Below, in pieces: positions 54,896 to 63,460 of a DNA stretch of 64,000 bases. The translations under genes and the position numbers were made by a program. Positions within the stretch are counted from its first letter, which is position 1. Every line of letters begins with the position of its first letter. Source of the DNA: Hyphomicrobiales bacterium (GTDB taxonomy: Bacteria > Pseudomonadota > Alphaproteobacteria > Rhizobiales > Beijerinckiaceae); NCBI GenBank assembly GCA_017302635.1, contig JAFLCX010000001.1, positions 558,001 to 622,000 of the forward strand, written 5' to 3'. Below the pieces are notes generated by a model. It had not been told where the DNA came from, did no database searches, and saw nothing but the letters and a program-made list of their open reading frames with translations.

Positions 54896-55702
54896 ATGGA
54901 CGCGGAGACGCAATTGCTGGGTCTGAAGGCGGACAAGGATAAGGGCCTTCCAGCCCGCTACCTTGCCTATCGCTTCACCCCAGGACGTGGCCCGGCTGTC
55001 ATCTGGCTCGGCGGTTTCCGCTCGGACATGACCTCCACCAAGGCCGCGGCCCTTGATCGCGCCTGTCAGGAGGATGGTCGCGCGATGCTGCGTTTCGACT
55101 ATTTCGCGCATGGCGAGAGCAAGGGCGATTTCATGAACGCCACGATCTCGATCTGGCTGGATGACGCCCTTGAAATGATCCGCAAATTCGGCGGAATCGC
55201 GCCGGTGATTGTCGGCTCCTCGATGGGAGGCTGGATCGCGCTTCTGGCGACCCAGCGCCTCAAGGCCGAAGGGCGGGCGCCGGGAGGCCTCGTGCTGATC
55301 GCACCAGCGGTGGATTTCACCGAGCGGCTCATGTGGGCGAAATTCCCCGAGGAAATCCGCCGCGAGATCATCGACGACGGTGTCTGGTATCGGCACTCGG
55401 AATATTCGCCCGAGCCCTACCCCATCACGCGCTCATTGCTCGATGACGGGCGCAAACACATGCTGATGAACAAGCCGATTCATATCGGCGTGCCGATCCA
55501 TGTCCTTCAAGGCGCCAAGGACCCCGATGTGCCGATCCAGTATGTCGATCTTTTCGTGAACTCGCTCATGCAGGATGATGTGCGGATGACCATCATCCAT
55601 GATGGCGATCATCGCCTCTCGCGCGAGCAGGATATCGCGACCCTGATCAGGATCACCCGCGAGATGGCGGATGAGGCCGGGCAGAAAACCGCCGCGGCCT
55701 GA
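54896..55702 (+). CDS. Alpha/beta hydrolase
   Basis: 268 residues. Core strands and triad: WLGGFRSDM (oxyanion region), IVGSSMGGWIALL (nucleophile Ser about residue 103), GAKDPDVPIQ (Asp) and GDHRLSRE (His). No signal peptide. It belongs to the short serine hydrolases often annotated as palmitoyl-thioesterase-like or carboxylesterase; the substrate cannot be read. Convergent with the DUF1150 gene, 6 bases apart. Confidence 0.88.
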   Translation: MDAETQLLGLKADKDKGLPARYLAYRFTPGRGPAVIWLGGFRSDMTSTKAAALDRACQEDGRAMLRFDYFAHGESKGDFMNATISIWLDDALEMIRKFGGIAPVIVGSSMGGWIALLATQRLKAEGRAPGGLVLIAPAVDFTERLMWAKFPEEIRREIIDDGVWYRHSEYSPEPYPITRSLLDDGRKHMLMNKPIHIGVPIHVLQGAKDPDVPIQYVDLFVNSLMQDDVRMTIIHDGDHRLSREQDIATLIRITREMADEAGQKTAAA

Positions 55703-55708
55703 TCGTGC

Positions 55709-56029
55709 TCAGTGAATGGCCGAGAGCGTCAGCTTGTGGTCCCAGGCACCTGTGAGAACCGCATCGCGGGTGTCAGCCAGAATGAGCGGCGTGCCATCGG
55801 CGCCGAACAGGGCAAAAAGCTCGACCGAGGGATGAAGCTCCGCCGTTTGCGGGAACATCTTGCGCAGCTCGCCTGCCCGGAATTTGCGCAGATAGGCTGT
55901 TTCGCCGTCACCCATGGCCATCAATTCCTCAAGGGCGCGGCGCGCGGCGCTCTCGCGTGCCTTGCCAGAGACCAGACCGGGGTGACGCTCGGGGTTCGAC
56001 TTGGTCGTTACTTGTCTCTTCGTGGCCAT
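55709..56029 (-). CDS. DUF1150 family protein
   Basis: 106 residues. The conserved core is TAYLRKFRAGELRKMFPQTA then LFALFGADGTPLILADTRDA and a C-terminal AWDHKLTLSAIH, the DUF1150 pattern. In Hyphomicrobiales it typically accompanies an Hsp20 gene, as here (141 bases downstream of hsp20, same strand), so a co-regulated heat-shock role is inferred. The N-terminal 25 residues are basic and probably disordered. Confidence 0.85.
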   Translation of the reverse strand: MATKRQVTTKSNPERHPGLVSGKARESAARRALEELMAMGDGETAYLRKFRAGELRKMFPQTAELHPSVELFALFGADGTPLILADTRDAVLTGAWDHKLTLSAIH

Positions 56030-56170
56030 GGTGACCTCCAGTTCTCACATGAAACGCCCGAAGGCGTTGACGAAGTCTTGCACAGGCCGTGCCGCATCAG
56101 CGGCAAGGCGTCGCTTCCCGGTGGGCGCCTAAACAGGGTTGATGAACGATGAAACCGGCGAGGCGGCGGC

Positions 56171-56599
56171 TCAGTCTTTCGCCAGGATATCGATCCGGCG
56201 GATGATCCGCTCCGGTTCGGGGCGGGCAAGATCGACCGAGAGCAGGCCATTCTGAAGTTCGGCGCCCGCAACCTCCATTCCCTCGGCGAGGAGGAAGCAG
56301 CGCTGGAACTGACGGGCCGCAATACCGCGGTGGAGATATTGCCGGCTCTTGTCGTCAAACTGCCGACCACGGATGATCAGTTGGTTTTCCTCGATGGTGA
56401 TATCGAGTTCCTCACGCGTGAACCCCGCTACGGCCAGCGTGATGCGATAGCGCTCGGGATGATTGTCCTCGCGCTCGATGCGTTCGATATTGTAAGGCGG
56501 GTAACCGTCGGACGCCGCCTTGGCGAGGCGGTCCATCGTCCGCTCGATTTCATCGAAACCGAGCAGGAAAGGCGCAGACAGATTGAGAACGCGAGACAT
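56171..56599 (-). CDS. Small heat shock protein Hsp20
   Basis: 142 residues of the IbpA class, an ATP-independent holdase that binds unfolding proteins. N-terminus FLLGFDEIERTMDRLAKAAS and PPYNIERI; alpha-crystallin domain from about 40 to 125 with ITLAVAGFTREELDITIEEN and the GLLSVDL motif (NGLLSVDLARPEP); short tail with RRIDI. The start MSRVLNLSAPF follows GGAGGG. The reading frame continues upstream, but that stretch is antisense to the folate gene. An RpoH-type promoter lies upstream. Confidence 0.95.
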   Translation of the reverse strand: MSRVLNLSAPFLLGFDEIERTMDRLAKAASDGYPPYNIERIEREDNHPERYRITLAVAGFTREELDITIEENQLIIRGRQFDDKSRQYLHRGIAARQFQRCFLLAEGMEVAGAELQNGLLSVDLARPEPERIIRRIDILAKD

Positions 56600-56664
56600 G
56601 CGGCGAAGCCCTCCGGACGAAGCGGCCTTGAACAATGTCACCCGTGATGGCGTGACCAAAACCA

Positions 56665-56693
56665 ATATGGGAGCACGCAGCGGCGCATGCAAG
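56665..56693 (-). promoter_or_regulatory. RpoH (sigma-32)-type promoter of hsp20
   Basis: On the minus strand: CTTGCA, 17 bases, CCATAT. This matches 11 of 12 positions of the CTTGAA-N17-CCATAT consensus described for rhizobial RpoH promoters. It lies 66-94 bases upstream of the hsp20 start, as expected for a heat-shock gene. Confidence 0.7.
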
Positions 56694-56701
56694 GGCATCG
56701 C

Positions 56702-57277
56702 ATGAGCGATCGGGACAAGGCCGCGATCACGCGGGAAAAGGCTGAGTTGCGCCGCATCATGATCGCGGCGCGCGACGCCCTTCAGCGCCCCGCGCTGTTT
56801 GCGGCGAGCCGAGCGCTGCTGGATGGGGAATACTGGGAAACGCTGCTGCCCTTCTTGCCCCCGAAGGGTGGCGTGATCGCGACCTATATCGCGATGCGTT
56901 CCGAGCTTGACCCCGGCCTCCTGGTCATGCGGCTCGTGGCGCAAAGCTATCGTGTCGCCTGCCCGCGCGTGACGCCGGAGGGCCTGAGCTTCCACAAGGT
57001 CAGCAGTGCGGCGGAGCTTGTCCCCGGCCCGTTCGGCACACGCGAACCGCCGGGAGATTCGCCGCGGCTGAAGCCTGATCTCTTTCTCGTGCCCCTGCTG
57101 GCCTTCGATCGGCAAGGCTACCGGCTTGGCTATGGCAAGGCCTATTATGACCGGGCCTTCGCCGCCCATCCCGAGGCGAAACGTGTGGGGATTGCGTTCG
57201 ATTTTCAGGAAGTCGCGCATGTCCCGCGCGAGGCGCACGACCTGCCGCTCCATGCCGTGCTGGCGGTGAAGGCGTGA
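56702..57277 (+). CDS. 5-formyltetrahydrofolate cyclo-ligase
   Basis: 191 residues. It converts 5-formyl-THF to 5,10-methenyl-THF using ATP. N-terminal KAELRRIMIAARDAL (the R-x-L pattern binding phosphate), middle VACPRVTPEG, and C-terminal LVPLLAFDRQGYRLGYGKAY with YDR. The loop usually written GYGGGYYDR reads GYGKAYYDR here. ATG at 56702 is chosen; ATG at 56687 lies inside the divergent hsp20 promoter. Divergent from hsp20 and convergent with the CoxG-like gene. Confidence 0.92.
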   Translation: MSDRDKAAITREKAELRRIMIAARDALQRPALFAASRALLDGEYWETLLPFLPPKGGVIATYIAMRSELDPGLLVMRLVAQSYRVACPRVTPEGLSFHKVSSAAELVPGPFGTREPPGDSPRLKPDLFLVPLLAFDRQGYRLGYGKAYYDRAFAAHPEAKRVGIAFDFQEVAHVPREAHDLPLHAVLAVKA

Positions 57278-57283
57278 AGGGCT

Positions 57284-57787
57284 TTAGCCCATCCCGAACT
57301 TCCACCATTTCTTCTTCGGCTGACCCGCCTCATCCTCGCCAGCCTCTTCCGGCGCAACAGCTTCGGCAAATCGCTCGAAAAACTCGCCCGCGAGTTTCTT
57401 GGCGGTGGCATCGATGAGGCGTGAGCCGAGCTGGGCAATCTTGCCGCCGACCTCCGCGCGCACCGTGTAGTGCAGGATGGTCTCCTCGCCGGCATCCTCG
57501 AGCCGCACATCGGCCCCGCCGCGCGCATGGCCGGCCGCGCCGCCCTGCCCTTCACCCGAGATGGTGTAGCCATTCGGCGGATCGATGTTCGACAGCGTCA
57601 CCTTGCCGGAGAATGAAGCCTTCACCGGGCCGATCTTGAGCGTCACCCGGGCCTGCAACTCATTCTCGCCGATTTTCTCGATCGAGTCGCAACCGGGAAT
57701 GCAGGCCTTGAGGACATCGGGATCATTGAGCGCAGCCCAGACCACCTGACGTGGTGCGCCGATCTGTCGGCTGTCCTGCATATCCAT
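57284..57787 (-). CDS. CoxG-like SRPBCC family protein
   Basis: 167 residues. MDMQDSRQIGAPRQVVWAAL is the typical START/SRPBCC beginning of carbon monoxide dehydrogenase subunit G (CoxG), followed by IPGCDSIEKIGENELQARVT and GPVKASFSGKVTL. The helix near the C-terminus (GSRLIDATAKKLAGEFFERF) closes the pocket, and an acidic tail ends in KKKWWKFGMG. CoxG helps recruit CO dehydrogenase to membranes, but no coxMSL genes are here, so the role is open. Confidence 0.85.
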   Translation of the reverse strand: MDMQDSRQIGAPRQVVWAALNDPDVLKACIPGCDSIEKIGENELQARVTLKIGPVKASFSGKVTLSNIDPPNGYTISGEGQGGAAGHARGGADVRLEDAGEETILHYTVRAEVGGKIAQLGSRLIDATAKKLAGEFFERFAEAVAPEEAGEDEAGQPKKKWWKFGMG

Positions 57788-57851
57788 ATCGGCTTCCCCC
57801 CGCTTTTGCGTGATCAAGCCCGAGAGCAGGCCTCCCCGTCAAGAACGACAA

Positions 57852-57877
57852 AGGGCGGGTACATCCTGACCCGCCCT
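57852..57877 (-). terminator. Stem-loop after the cytochrome c gene
   Basis: AGGGCGGGT, 8-base loop, ACCCGCCCT. On the minus strand it is followed by TTGTCGTTC, a weak U-run, so termination strength is uncertain. Confidence 0.7.
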
Positions 57878-57902
57878 CGCCATCATCATCAAGAAGACAG
57901 AC

Positions 57903-58301
57903 TTACGGCTTGATCTTGCCGTCGGGACCATATTGCTTGAGGAACGCAATCAGATCGGCCACGCGCTTCTCGTCCTTAAGGCCCACATAAGCCATCTTGT
58001 TGCCGGGCATGAAAGCCTTGGGGTCCTTGATATAGGTGGCGAAATTCGCCTCATCCCAAGTCACCCCGGATTTCTTGTTGGCCTCGGAGTAATTGTACCC
58101 CTCGACCGTGCCAGCCTTGCGGCCGAACAGGCCATTGAGCAGTGGGCCCGCGCCATTCTTGGCCGTTTCTCCAACCTGGTGGCAGGCGCGGCACTGGTTA
58201 AAGACCGTTTTTCCGGCTTCAGCATCTTGAGCAAAGCCATGTGAGGCCGGCAGAACAATCAGGGCGGCGAGAGCGGCAGCGCGAAGCATCGTATTCCTCA
58301 T
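57903..58301 (-). CDS. Class I cytochrome c (c2-like)
   Basis: 132 residues. A signal peptide (about 1-25, ALIVLPASHGFAQ) exports it to the periplasm. Heme attachment CRACH at about residues 39-43, axial Met in FMPGNKMAYVG and the C-terminal helix RVADLIAFLKQYGPDG. The loop GPLLNGLFGRKAGTVEGYNY is standard for soluble electron carriers shuttling between bc1 and oxidase. The start MRNTMLRAAALAAL is set by the signal peptide. Confidence 0.94.
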   Translation of the reverse strand: MRNTMLRAAALAALIVLPASHGFAQDAEAGKTVFNQCRACHQVGETAKNGAGPLLNGLFGRKAGTVEGYNYSEANKKSGVTWDEANFATYIKDPKAFMPGNKMAYVGLKDEKRVADLIAFLKQYGPDGKIKP

Positions 58302-58396
58302 TGCGAATGTGTGGTCCGGCACCATACCCATTTCCGGCCTGCACACAAGATGAACATGCATGCTACGCGGCTGCGGTGTTGCCGGTTTTGCGGTCG

Positions 58397-59311
58397 CTAT
58401 GCCGCAGGCAGGTTCAGGCCCTGATCCCAACTCGGGACAGGGCCATAAAGCTCGGCCAGAAAATCGATAAAGACACGCGTCTTCTGCGGCAGGTGGCGGC
58501 GCGAGGGATAGACCGCATAGATCGCCACCCGCTGCCCTCCCCGATAGGCTGGCAGAACCGGCAACAGCTGACCGGATTTGAGTTCAGCGCCGACATCCCA
58601 TGTGGAGCGGAGGGCAATCCCAAGCCCCGCCAGCACCGCCTCGCGGATCACTTCGGAAGAGTTGGTCACAACCGCAGACTGAACCGGCACGCTCACGGCG
58701 CCTTCCGGACCATCCAGCCGCCAGTGATCTGCGTTGTGGACCAGCAGCCGGTGCCGCGCGAGATCGGAGATGGAAGCGGGGAGACCATGCTTTTCGACAT
58801 AGCGCGGCGAGGCGCAAAGCAGCCGATGGTTCGATGCGAGTTTCTTGGCGACCAGACTCGTATCCGCGAGATCAGCGATACGGATCGCAACATCGAAGCC
58901 ATCCCCCACGACATCGACAAAATGATCAGCCAGCGAGAGATCGACCGAAATTTCGGGATATCTTTCCAGAAAGCGCACAAGATGCGGTGCTACGTGCAGC
59001 CGCCCGAATGTCGTGGGAGCGGAAATCCGCAAGGGACCTCGCGCCACATTCGCGCGTTGGGACACCCAGGTTTCGGCATCATCCACCGCACCCAGGATCG
59101 CAATCACCCGCTCGTGAAAGCCTCGCCCGGCTTCCGTCAGCGCAATCTGGCGTGTTGTGCGTTGCAGGAGGCGCGTGCCGAGGCGCTCTTCAAGCCGCTT
59201 GATCCGCTTCGATATGACCGGCGGCGATAGCCCGAGGTCGCGCGCCGCGCGGGACATCGAGCCGGTCGAGGCAACGCGGGCGAAAATCTCGAGATCACCC
59301 AGCCTGTCCAT
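58397..59311 (-). CDS. LysR-family transcriptional regulator
   Basis: 304 residues. Winged HTH at the N-terminus (DLEIFARVASTGSMSRAARD, LSPPVISKRIKRLEERLGTR), followed by an effector-binding domain of periplasmic-binding-protein fold (ISAPTTFGRLHVAPHLVRFL). It belongs to the DsdC/CrgA-like branch with RTTRQIALTEAGRGF. Divergent from glcDEF with 190 bases between starts, so it probably controls that operon and itself; the inducer is not known. Confidence 0.93.
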   Translation of the reverse strand: MDRLGDLEIFARVASTGSMSRAARDLGLSPPVISKRIKRLEERLGTRLLQRTTRQIALTEAGRGFHERVIAILGAVDDAETWVSQRANVARGPLRISAPTTFGRLHVAPHLVRFLERYPEISVDLSLADHFVDVVGDGFDVAIRIADLADTSLVAKKLASNHRLLCASPRYVEKHGLPASISDLARHRLLVHNADHWRLDGPEGAVSVPVQSAVVTNSSEVIREAVLAGLGIALRSTWDVGAELKSGQLLPVLPAYRGGQRVAIYAVYPSRRHLPQKTRVFIDFLAELYGPVPSWDQGLNLPAA

Positions 59312-59501
59312 GCGCAGAACCCCCTTGGCACTGTCACAGGAGAGCCATGACCGCGCATCGAATTTTATATGTCTTTGATCTCAATCTAGCGTACTTATTC
59401 GAAAATAGAACAGATGCCATGCGTCCTTGCGGGTGCTGTGCAGGAGCGGAATTTGCTCTAAGCTGCTTCCAATTGAGCTGCATTGGAGCAAGGGAGGCCC
59501 G

Positions 59502-60935
59502 ATGACTGCGATCCTGTTCCCCGAGCCGCGGGCCGATGTGCTCGCCCGCCGGGATTTCATCATCGACGGATTGTCGAAACTTGTCGGCCCCTCTTCGCTG
59601 GTCACGAGCGAGGATGAGCGGCGCGCTTTTGAGACGGATGCCTTCACGGCCTATCGGCGCATGCCGCTTGCGGTCGTTCTGCCAACCACGACCGAGGAAG
59701 TCTCCAGGGTTCTCGCCTTCTGCCATCAGCATGCTGTGCCGGTTGTGCCGCGCGGCGCGGGCACTTCGTTGTGCGGCGGCGCAATCCCGCAGGAAGATGC
59801 GGTGGTGATCGGGCTCTCCAAAATGAGCCGTATCCTTGACATCAACTATCCGGACCGGCTGGCGACGGTGCAGATCGGGGTGACCAATCTCGCGATCACC
59901 AATGCTGTCTCGGCGGAAGGGTTTTTCTACGCACCGGATCCGTCGAGCCAGCTCGCCTGCACGATCGGCGGCAACATCGCGATGAATTCCGGCGGCGCGC
60001 ACTGCCTGAAATATGGCGTGACGACCAACAACATCCTCGGCGTCACGCTGGTGCTCGTCGATGGCACCATCTGTCAGATCGGCGGCGAGGCGATGGATGC
60101 GGCGGGGCTTGATCTGCTCGGCCTCGTTTGCGGCTCCGAAGGTCAGCTCGGCATCATGACCGAAGCGATCGTGCGCATCCTTCCGGCCGCCGAAGGGGCC
60201 CGCCCGGTGCTGTTCGGTTTCGAGACCAGCGAGAAGGCGGGCGAGGCCGTGGCCGCCATCATCGCGGCAGGCATCGTGCCGGTCGCGATGGAATTCATGG
60301 ACAAACCGGCGATCGAGATTTGCGAGGCCTTCGCCAAGGCCGGATACCCGATGGATGTCGATGCGCTTCTCATCATCGAGGTCGAAGGCTCCGAAGCCGA
60401 AATGGAAGCGACCCTCGCGAAGATCGTCGAGATCGCCAAAAAGCATGGCGTAAAACGCATCAAGGAGTCGAAATCCGCGATGGAAACGGCCGCCATCTGG
60501 AAAGGTCGCAAGAGCGCTTTCGGCGCGACCGGCCGCATCGCCGATTACATCTGCATGGACGGCACCATCCCCACAGGCCAGTTGCCCTATGTGCTGCGTC
60601 GCATTGACGAAATCGTGAAGCATTACGGCCTGCGCGTCGCCAATGTGTTCCATGCGGGCGACGGGAACCTACACCCACTGATCCTCTATAACGTGAACGA
60701 TCCCACCGAGGCGATGAAGGCGGAAGAGGCCGGCAACGACATCCTGAAACTGTGCGTGGAAGTCGGCGGCTGCCTCACGGGCGAGCATGGCGTCGGAATC
60801 GAGAAGCGCGACCTGATGATCCATCAGTTCAACCCGGCTGACCTCGCGCAGCAGCTGCGTGTGCGCGCGGCCTTCGATGCGGACTGGATCCTCAATCCCG
60901 CCAAGGTGTTTCCCCTCGAAGGACGGACGGCCTGA
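59502..60935 (+). CDS. glcD: Glycolate oxidase subunit GlcD (FAD-linked)
   Basis: 477 residues. FAD-binding PCMH domain (about 45-225: VVPRGAGTSLCGGAIPQED, GGNIAMNSGGAHCLKYG) and FAD-oxidase C-domain ending with HAGDGNLHPLI and GCLTGEHGVGIEKRD, the segment holding active-site His/Glu. It oxidises glycolate (and D-lactate) to glyoxylate (pyruvate) with GlcE and GlcF. The start follows AAGGGAGG. Two bases separate it from glcE. Confidence 0.96.
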   Translation: MTAILFPEPRADVLARRDFIIDGLSKLVGPSSLVTSEDERRAFETDAFTAYRRMPLAVVLPTTTEEVSRVLAFCHQHAVPVVPRGAGTSLCGGAIPQEDAVVIGLSKMSRILDINYPDRLATVQIGVTNLAITNAVSAEGFFYAPDPSSQLACTIGGNIAMNSGGAHCLKYGVTTNNILGVTLVLVDGTICQIGGEAMDAAGLDLLGLVCGSEGQLGIMTEAIVRILPAAEGARPVLFGFETSEKAGEAVAAIIAAGIVPVAMEFMDKPAIEICEAFAKAGYPMDVDALLIIEVEGSEAEMEATLAKIVEIAKKHGVKRIKESKSAMETAAIWKGRKSAFGATGRIADYICMDGTIPTGQLPYVLRRIDEIVKHYGLRVANVFHAGDGNLHPLILYNVNDPTEAMKAEEAGNDILKLCVEVGGCLTGEHGVGIEKRDLMIHQFNPADLAQQLRVRAAFDADWILNPAKVFPLEGRTA

Positions 60936-60937
60936 CC

Positions 60938-62119
60938 ATGCTGACCCCGAAAACCGAAGAAGCGGTCGCCGAAGCCGTGCGCGGCGCGATCGCGAAGAAA
61001 CTGCCGCTCGCCATTCAGGGTGGCGGCACGCGCAAGGGGCTTGGTCGCCCGGTTCAGGCGGGAGACATGCTGAGCCTCGAAAAGCTCGCGGGCGTCACCC
61101 TGCATGAACCTGCCGAGATGGTGATTTCAGCCCTCGCCGGCACGCCCTTGAGTGTGGTCGAGAAAACGCTCGCTTCCAAGGGCCAGATGCTGCCCTTCGA
61201 GCCGATGGATCACCGCGCGATTTTCGGGACCTCGGGCGAACCGACCATTGGCGCCGTTGTCGCGGCGAATGTCTCCGGTCCGCGCCGCGTGGTGGTGGGA
61301 GCGTGCCGGGATCACCTGATCGGCGTGCGCTTCGTCAATGGTGCGGGTGAGATCATCAAATCCGGCGGCCGGGTGATGAAGAATGTCACGGGGCTTGACC
61401 TCGTGAAATTGCAGGCCGGCGCGCATGGCACTTTGGGCGTGCTCACCGAAGTGACGTTCAAGGTTCTGCCGCGCCCCGAGGCTTCGGCCTCGATGGTTTT
61501 TGATGGCTTGCCCGATGGCGAGGCCGTTGCAGCCATGTCGGCAGCATTGGGCTCGCCCTTCGAAGTGTCCGGGGCCGCGCATCTGCCCGCAGGTGTCGCC
61601 GGTGAAAGCGCGCAAACTCTCCTTCGTTTCGAGAATTTCACCGCTTCCATCGATTATCGCTTCAAGGCGCTCGCCGCTATGCTGAAGCGGTTCGGAAATC
61701 CGCGCCGGATCGATGGCTCGGCGTCCGAGAAGCTCTGGGTCGACATCCGCGATTGTCAGCTGCTCGCCACACCGCGCGAAACGGCGCTCTGGCGTCTCTC
61801 GGTGAAGCCTTCCGATGCACCCCGGGTCGCAGACATCATTCGCAACGGTTTGACCGACGCGAAACTCTTCTATGATTGGGGCGGCGGGCTGATCTGGCTC
61901 GCGACCGCCTCGGTCAAAGACGCCGGTGCTACCGTGATCCGCGCGGCCGTAAAAGGCAAGGGCCACGCGACTTTGGTCCGCGCATCGGATTCCATCCGTA
62001 TTTCGGTACCGGTCTTCGAGCCGGAAAGCGCGCCTGTCGCGATGCTGTCACGCCGGATCAAATCGAGTTTTGACCCCGCCGGATTGATCAATCCCGGTCG
62101 GATGATTGCCGAGGCCTGA
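60938..62119 (+). CDS. glcE: Glycolate oxidase subunit GlcE
   Basis: 393 residues, a second FAD/PCMH subunit. The N-terminal fold shows LAIQGGGTRKGLGRPVQAGD, FGTSGEPTIGAVVAANVSGP and VKLQAGAHGTLGVLTEVTFK, and the C-terminus has SFDPAGLINPGRM. GlcE lacks the GEHG active-site segment of GlcD, as expected. Middle gene of glcDEF. Confidence 0.95.
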   Translation: MLTPKTEEAVAEAVRGAIAKKLPLAIQGGGTRKGLGRPVQAGDMLSLEKLAGVTLHEPAEMVISALAGTPLSVVEKTLASKGQMLPFEPMDHRAIFGTSGEPTIGAVVAANVSGPRRVVVGACRDHLIGVRFVNGAGEIIKSGGRVMKNVTGLDLVKLQAGAHGTLGVLTEVTFKVLPRPEASASMVFDGLPDGEAVAAMSAALGSPFEVSGAAHLPAGVAGESAQTLLRFENFTASIDYRFKALAAMLKRFGNPRRIDGSASEKLWVDIRDCQLLATPRETALWRLSVKPSDAPRVADIIRNGLTDAKLFYDWGGGLIWLATASVKDAGATVIRAAVKGKGHATLVRASDSIRISVPVFEPESAPVAMLSRRIKSSFDPAGLINPGRMIAEA

Positions 62120-62128
62120 GGTTTACCC

Positions 62129-63460
62129 ATGCAAACGAATTTCAGCCTTGCGGCCCTGGCCGATCCGGCCATGCAGGCTTCCGAAAAAATCCTGCGCACC
62201 TGCGTGCATTGCGGGTTCTGCACAGCGACCTGCCCAACCTATCTCGAACTCGGTGACGAACTCGATAGCCCGCGCGGGCGCATCTATCTCATCAAGAAGA
62301 TGTTCGAGAGCGGCGAACCAGCGACGAAAGAGGTCGTCACTCATATCGACCGCTGCCTCTCGTGCCTCTCATGCATGACGACTTGTCCCTCGGGCGTGCA
62401 TTACATGCACTTGGTCGACCATGCCCGCTCCCATATCGAGAAGACCTACAAGCGGCCCTGGAACGAACGGCTGATGCGCGGAATTCTCGCGAATGTGCTG
62501 CCCTACCCCAACCGTTTCCGGCTGGCGCTTCTCGCCTCGGCAATCGCGAAACCTTTCAGGTCAATCGTCGAGAAACTGCCCGTAATCGGCAAGCAGATGG
62601 GCGCTATGCTGGGCCTTGCGCCCGCTTCCATTCCTTCGCGCTCCTGGACAGATGGCCCGGCTGTCTTCCCGCCGAAAGCCGAGCGCAAGGGCCGCGTGGC
62701 GATGCTCTCGGGCTGCGCGCAGCCGGTGCTGGCACCGGGCATTAACGAGGCCGCGATTCGGGTGCTGACGCGCCTTGGCATAGAGGTTGTGCTGCCCAAG
62801 GGCGAGGGCTGCTGTGGCGCGCTGGTGCACCACATGGGCCATGAGAAAACCTCGCATCATCAGGCAGAGAAACTCATCGACGCCTGGATCGCCGAGATGG
62901 ACGGGCCAGGGCTGGACGCCATCATCATCACGGCCTCAGGCTGCGGAACGACAATCAAGGATTACGGCTTCATGTTCCGCGACAACCCCGCCTATGCCGA
63001 GAAGGCGGCGCGGGTGTCGGCGCTCGCCAAGGACATCACCGAATATCTCTCGACCCTCGAACTTGCGCCGGCGCGCGAAACGGGGCTCACCATCGCCTAT
63101 CATTCGGCGTGCTCGATGCAGCACGGACAGAAGATCACCGATGCGCCGAAAAACATCCTGCGTGCGCTCGGCTTCAAGGTGAAGGACGTGCCGGAAGGGC
63201 ATATCTGCTGTGGCTCGGCTGGAACCTACAACATGCTGCAACCGGAGATTTCGGCGAAACTTCGGGCGCGCAAGGCCCGCAACATCGCGCGGTTGAAACC
63301 CGATGCCATCGCCACCGGCAATCTCGGCTGCATTACCCAGATCGGGCTCGGCTTCGAGGAACGCGGCGAGCCGACGCCCATTCTCCACACGATCGAACTG
63401 GTGGATTGGGCCTTGGGCGGCGAGCGGCCTCAGGCGCTGGGGGGCGAAAGAGCCGTGTGA
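62129..63460 (+). CDS. glcF: Glycolate oxidase iron-sulfur subunit GlcF
   Basis: 443 residues. Two [4Fe-4S] ferredoxin motifs (CVHCGFCTATCPTYLELGDE near residue 24; CLSCLSCMTTCPSG near 75) and two CCG domains (GEGCCGALVHHMG near 226; GHICCGSAGTYNM near 355) carry electrons from GlcDE to the membrane pool. It closes the operon; the downstream gene on the other strand ends on the next base. Confidence 0.96.
   Translation: MQTNFSLAALADPAMQASEKILRTCVHCGFCTATCPTYLELGDELDSPRGRIYLIKKMFESGEPATKEVVTHIDRCLSCLSCMTTCPSGVHYMHLVDHARSHIEKTYKRPWNERLMRGILANVLPYPNRFRLALLASAIAKPFRSIVEKLPVIGKQMGAMLGLAPASIPSRSWTDGPAVFPPKAERKGRVAMLSGCAQPVLAPGINEAAIRVLTRLGIEVVLPKGEGCCGALVHHMGHEKTSHHQAEKLIDAWIAEMDGPGLDAIIITASGCGTTIKDYGFMFRDNPAYAEKAARVSALAKDITEYLSTLELAPARETGLTIAYHSACSMQHGQKITDAPKNILRALGFKVKDVPEGHICCGSAGTYNMLQPEISAKLRARKARNIARLKPDAIATGNLGCITQIGLGFEERGEPTPILHTIELVDWALGGERPQALGGERAV

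Noticed and set aside
56600-56664. ROSE-type RNA thermometer before hsp20
   Set aside because: The diagnostic U(U/C)GCU pairing with the ribosome site is not clearly present; recorded only as a possible folded leader.
59312-59501. LysR operator between the LysR gene and glcD
   Set aside because: There is an AT-rich TATTCGAAAATA stretch near 59395, but it is not a convincing T-N11-A dyad.
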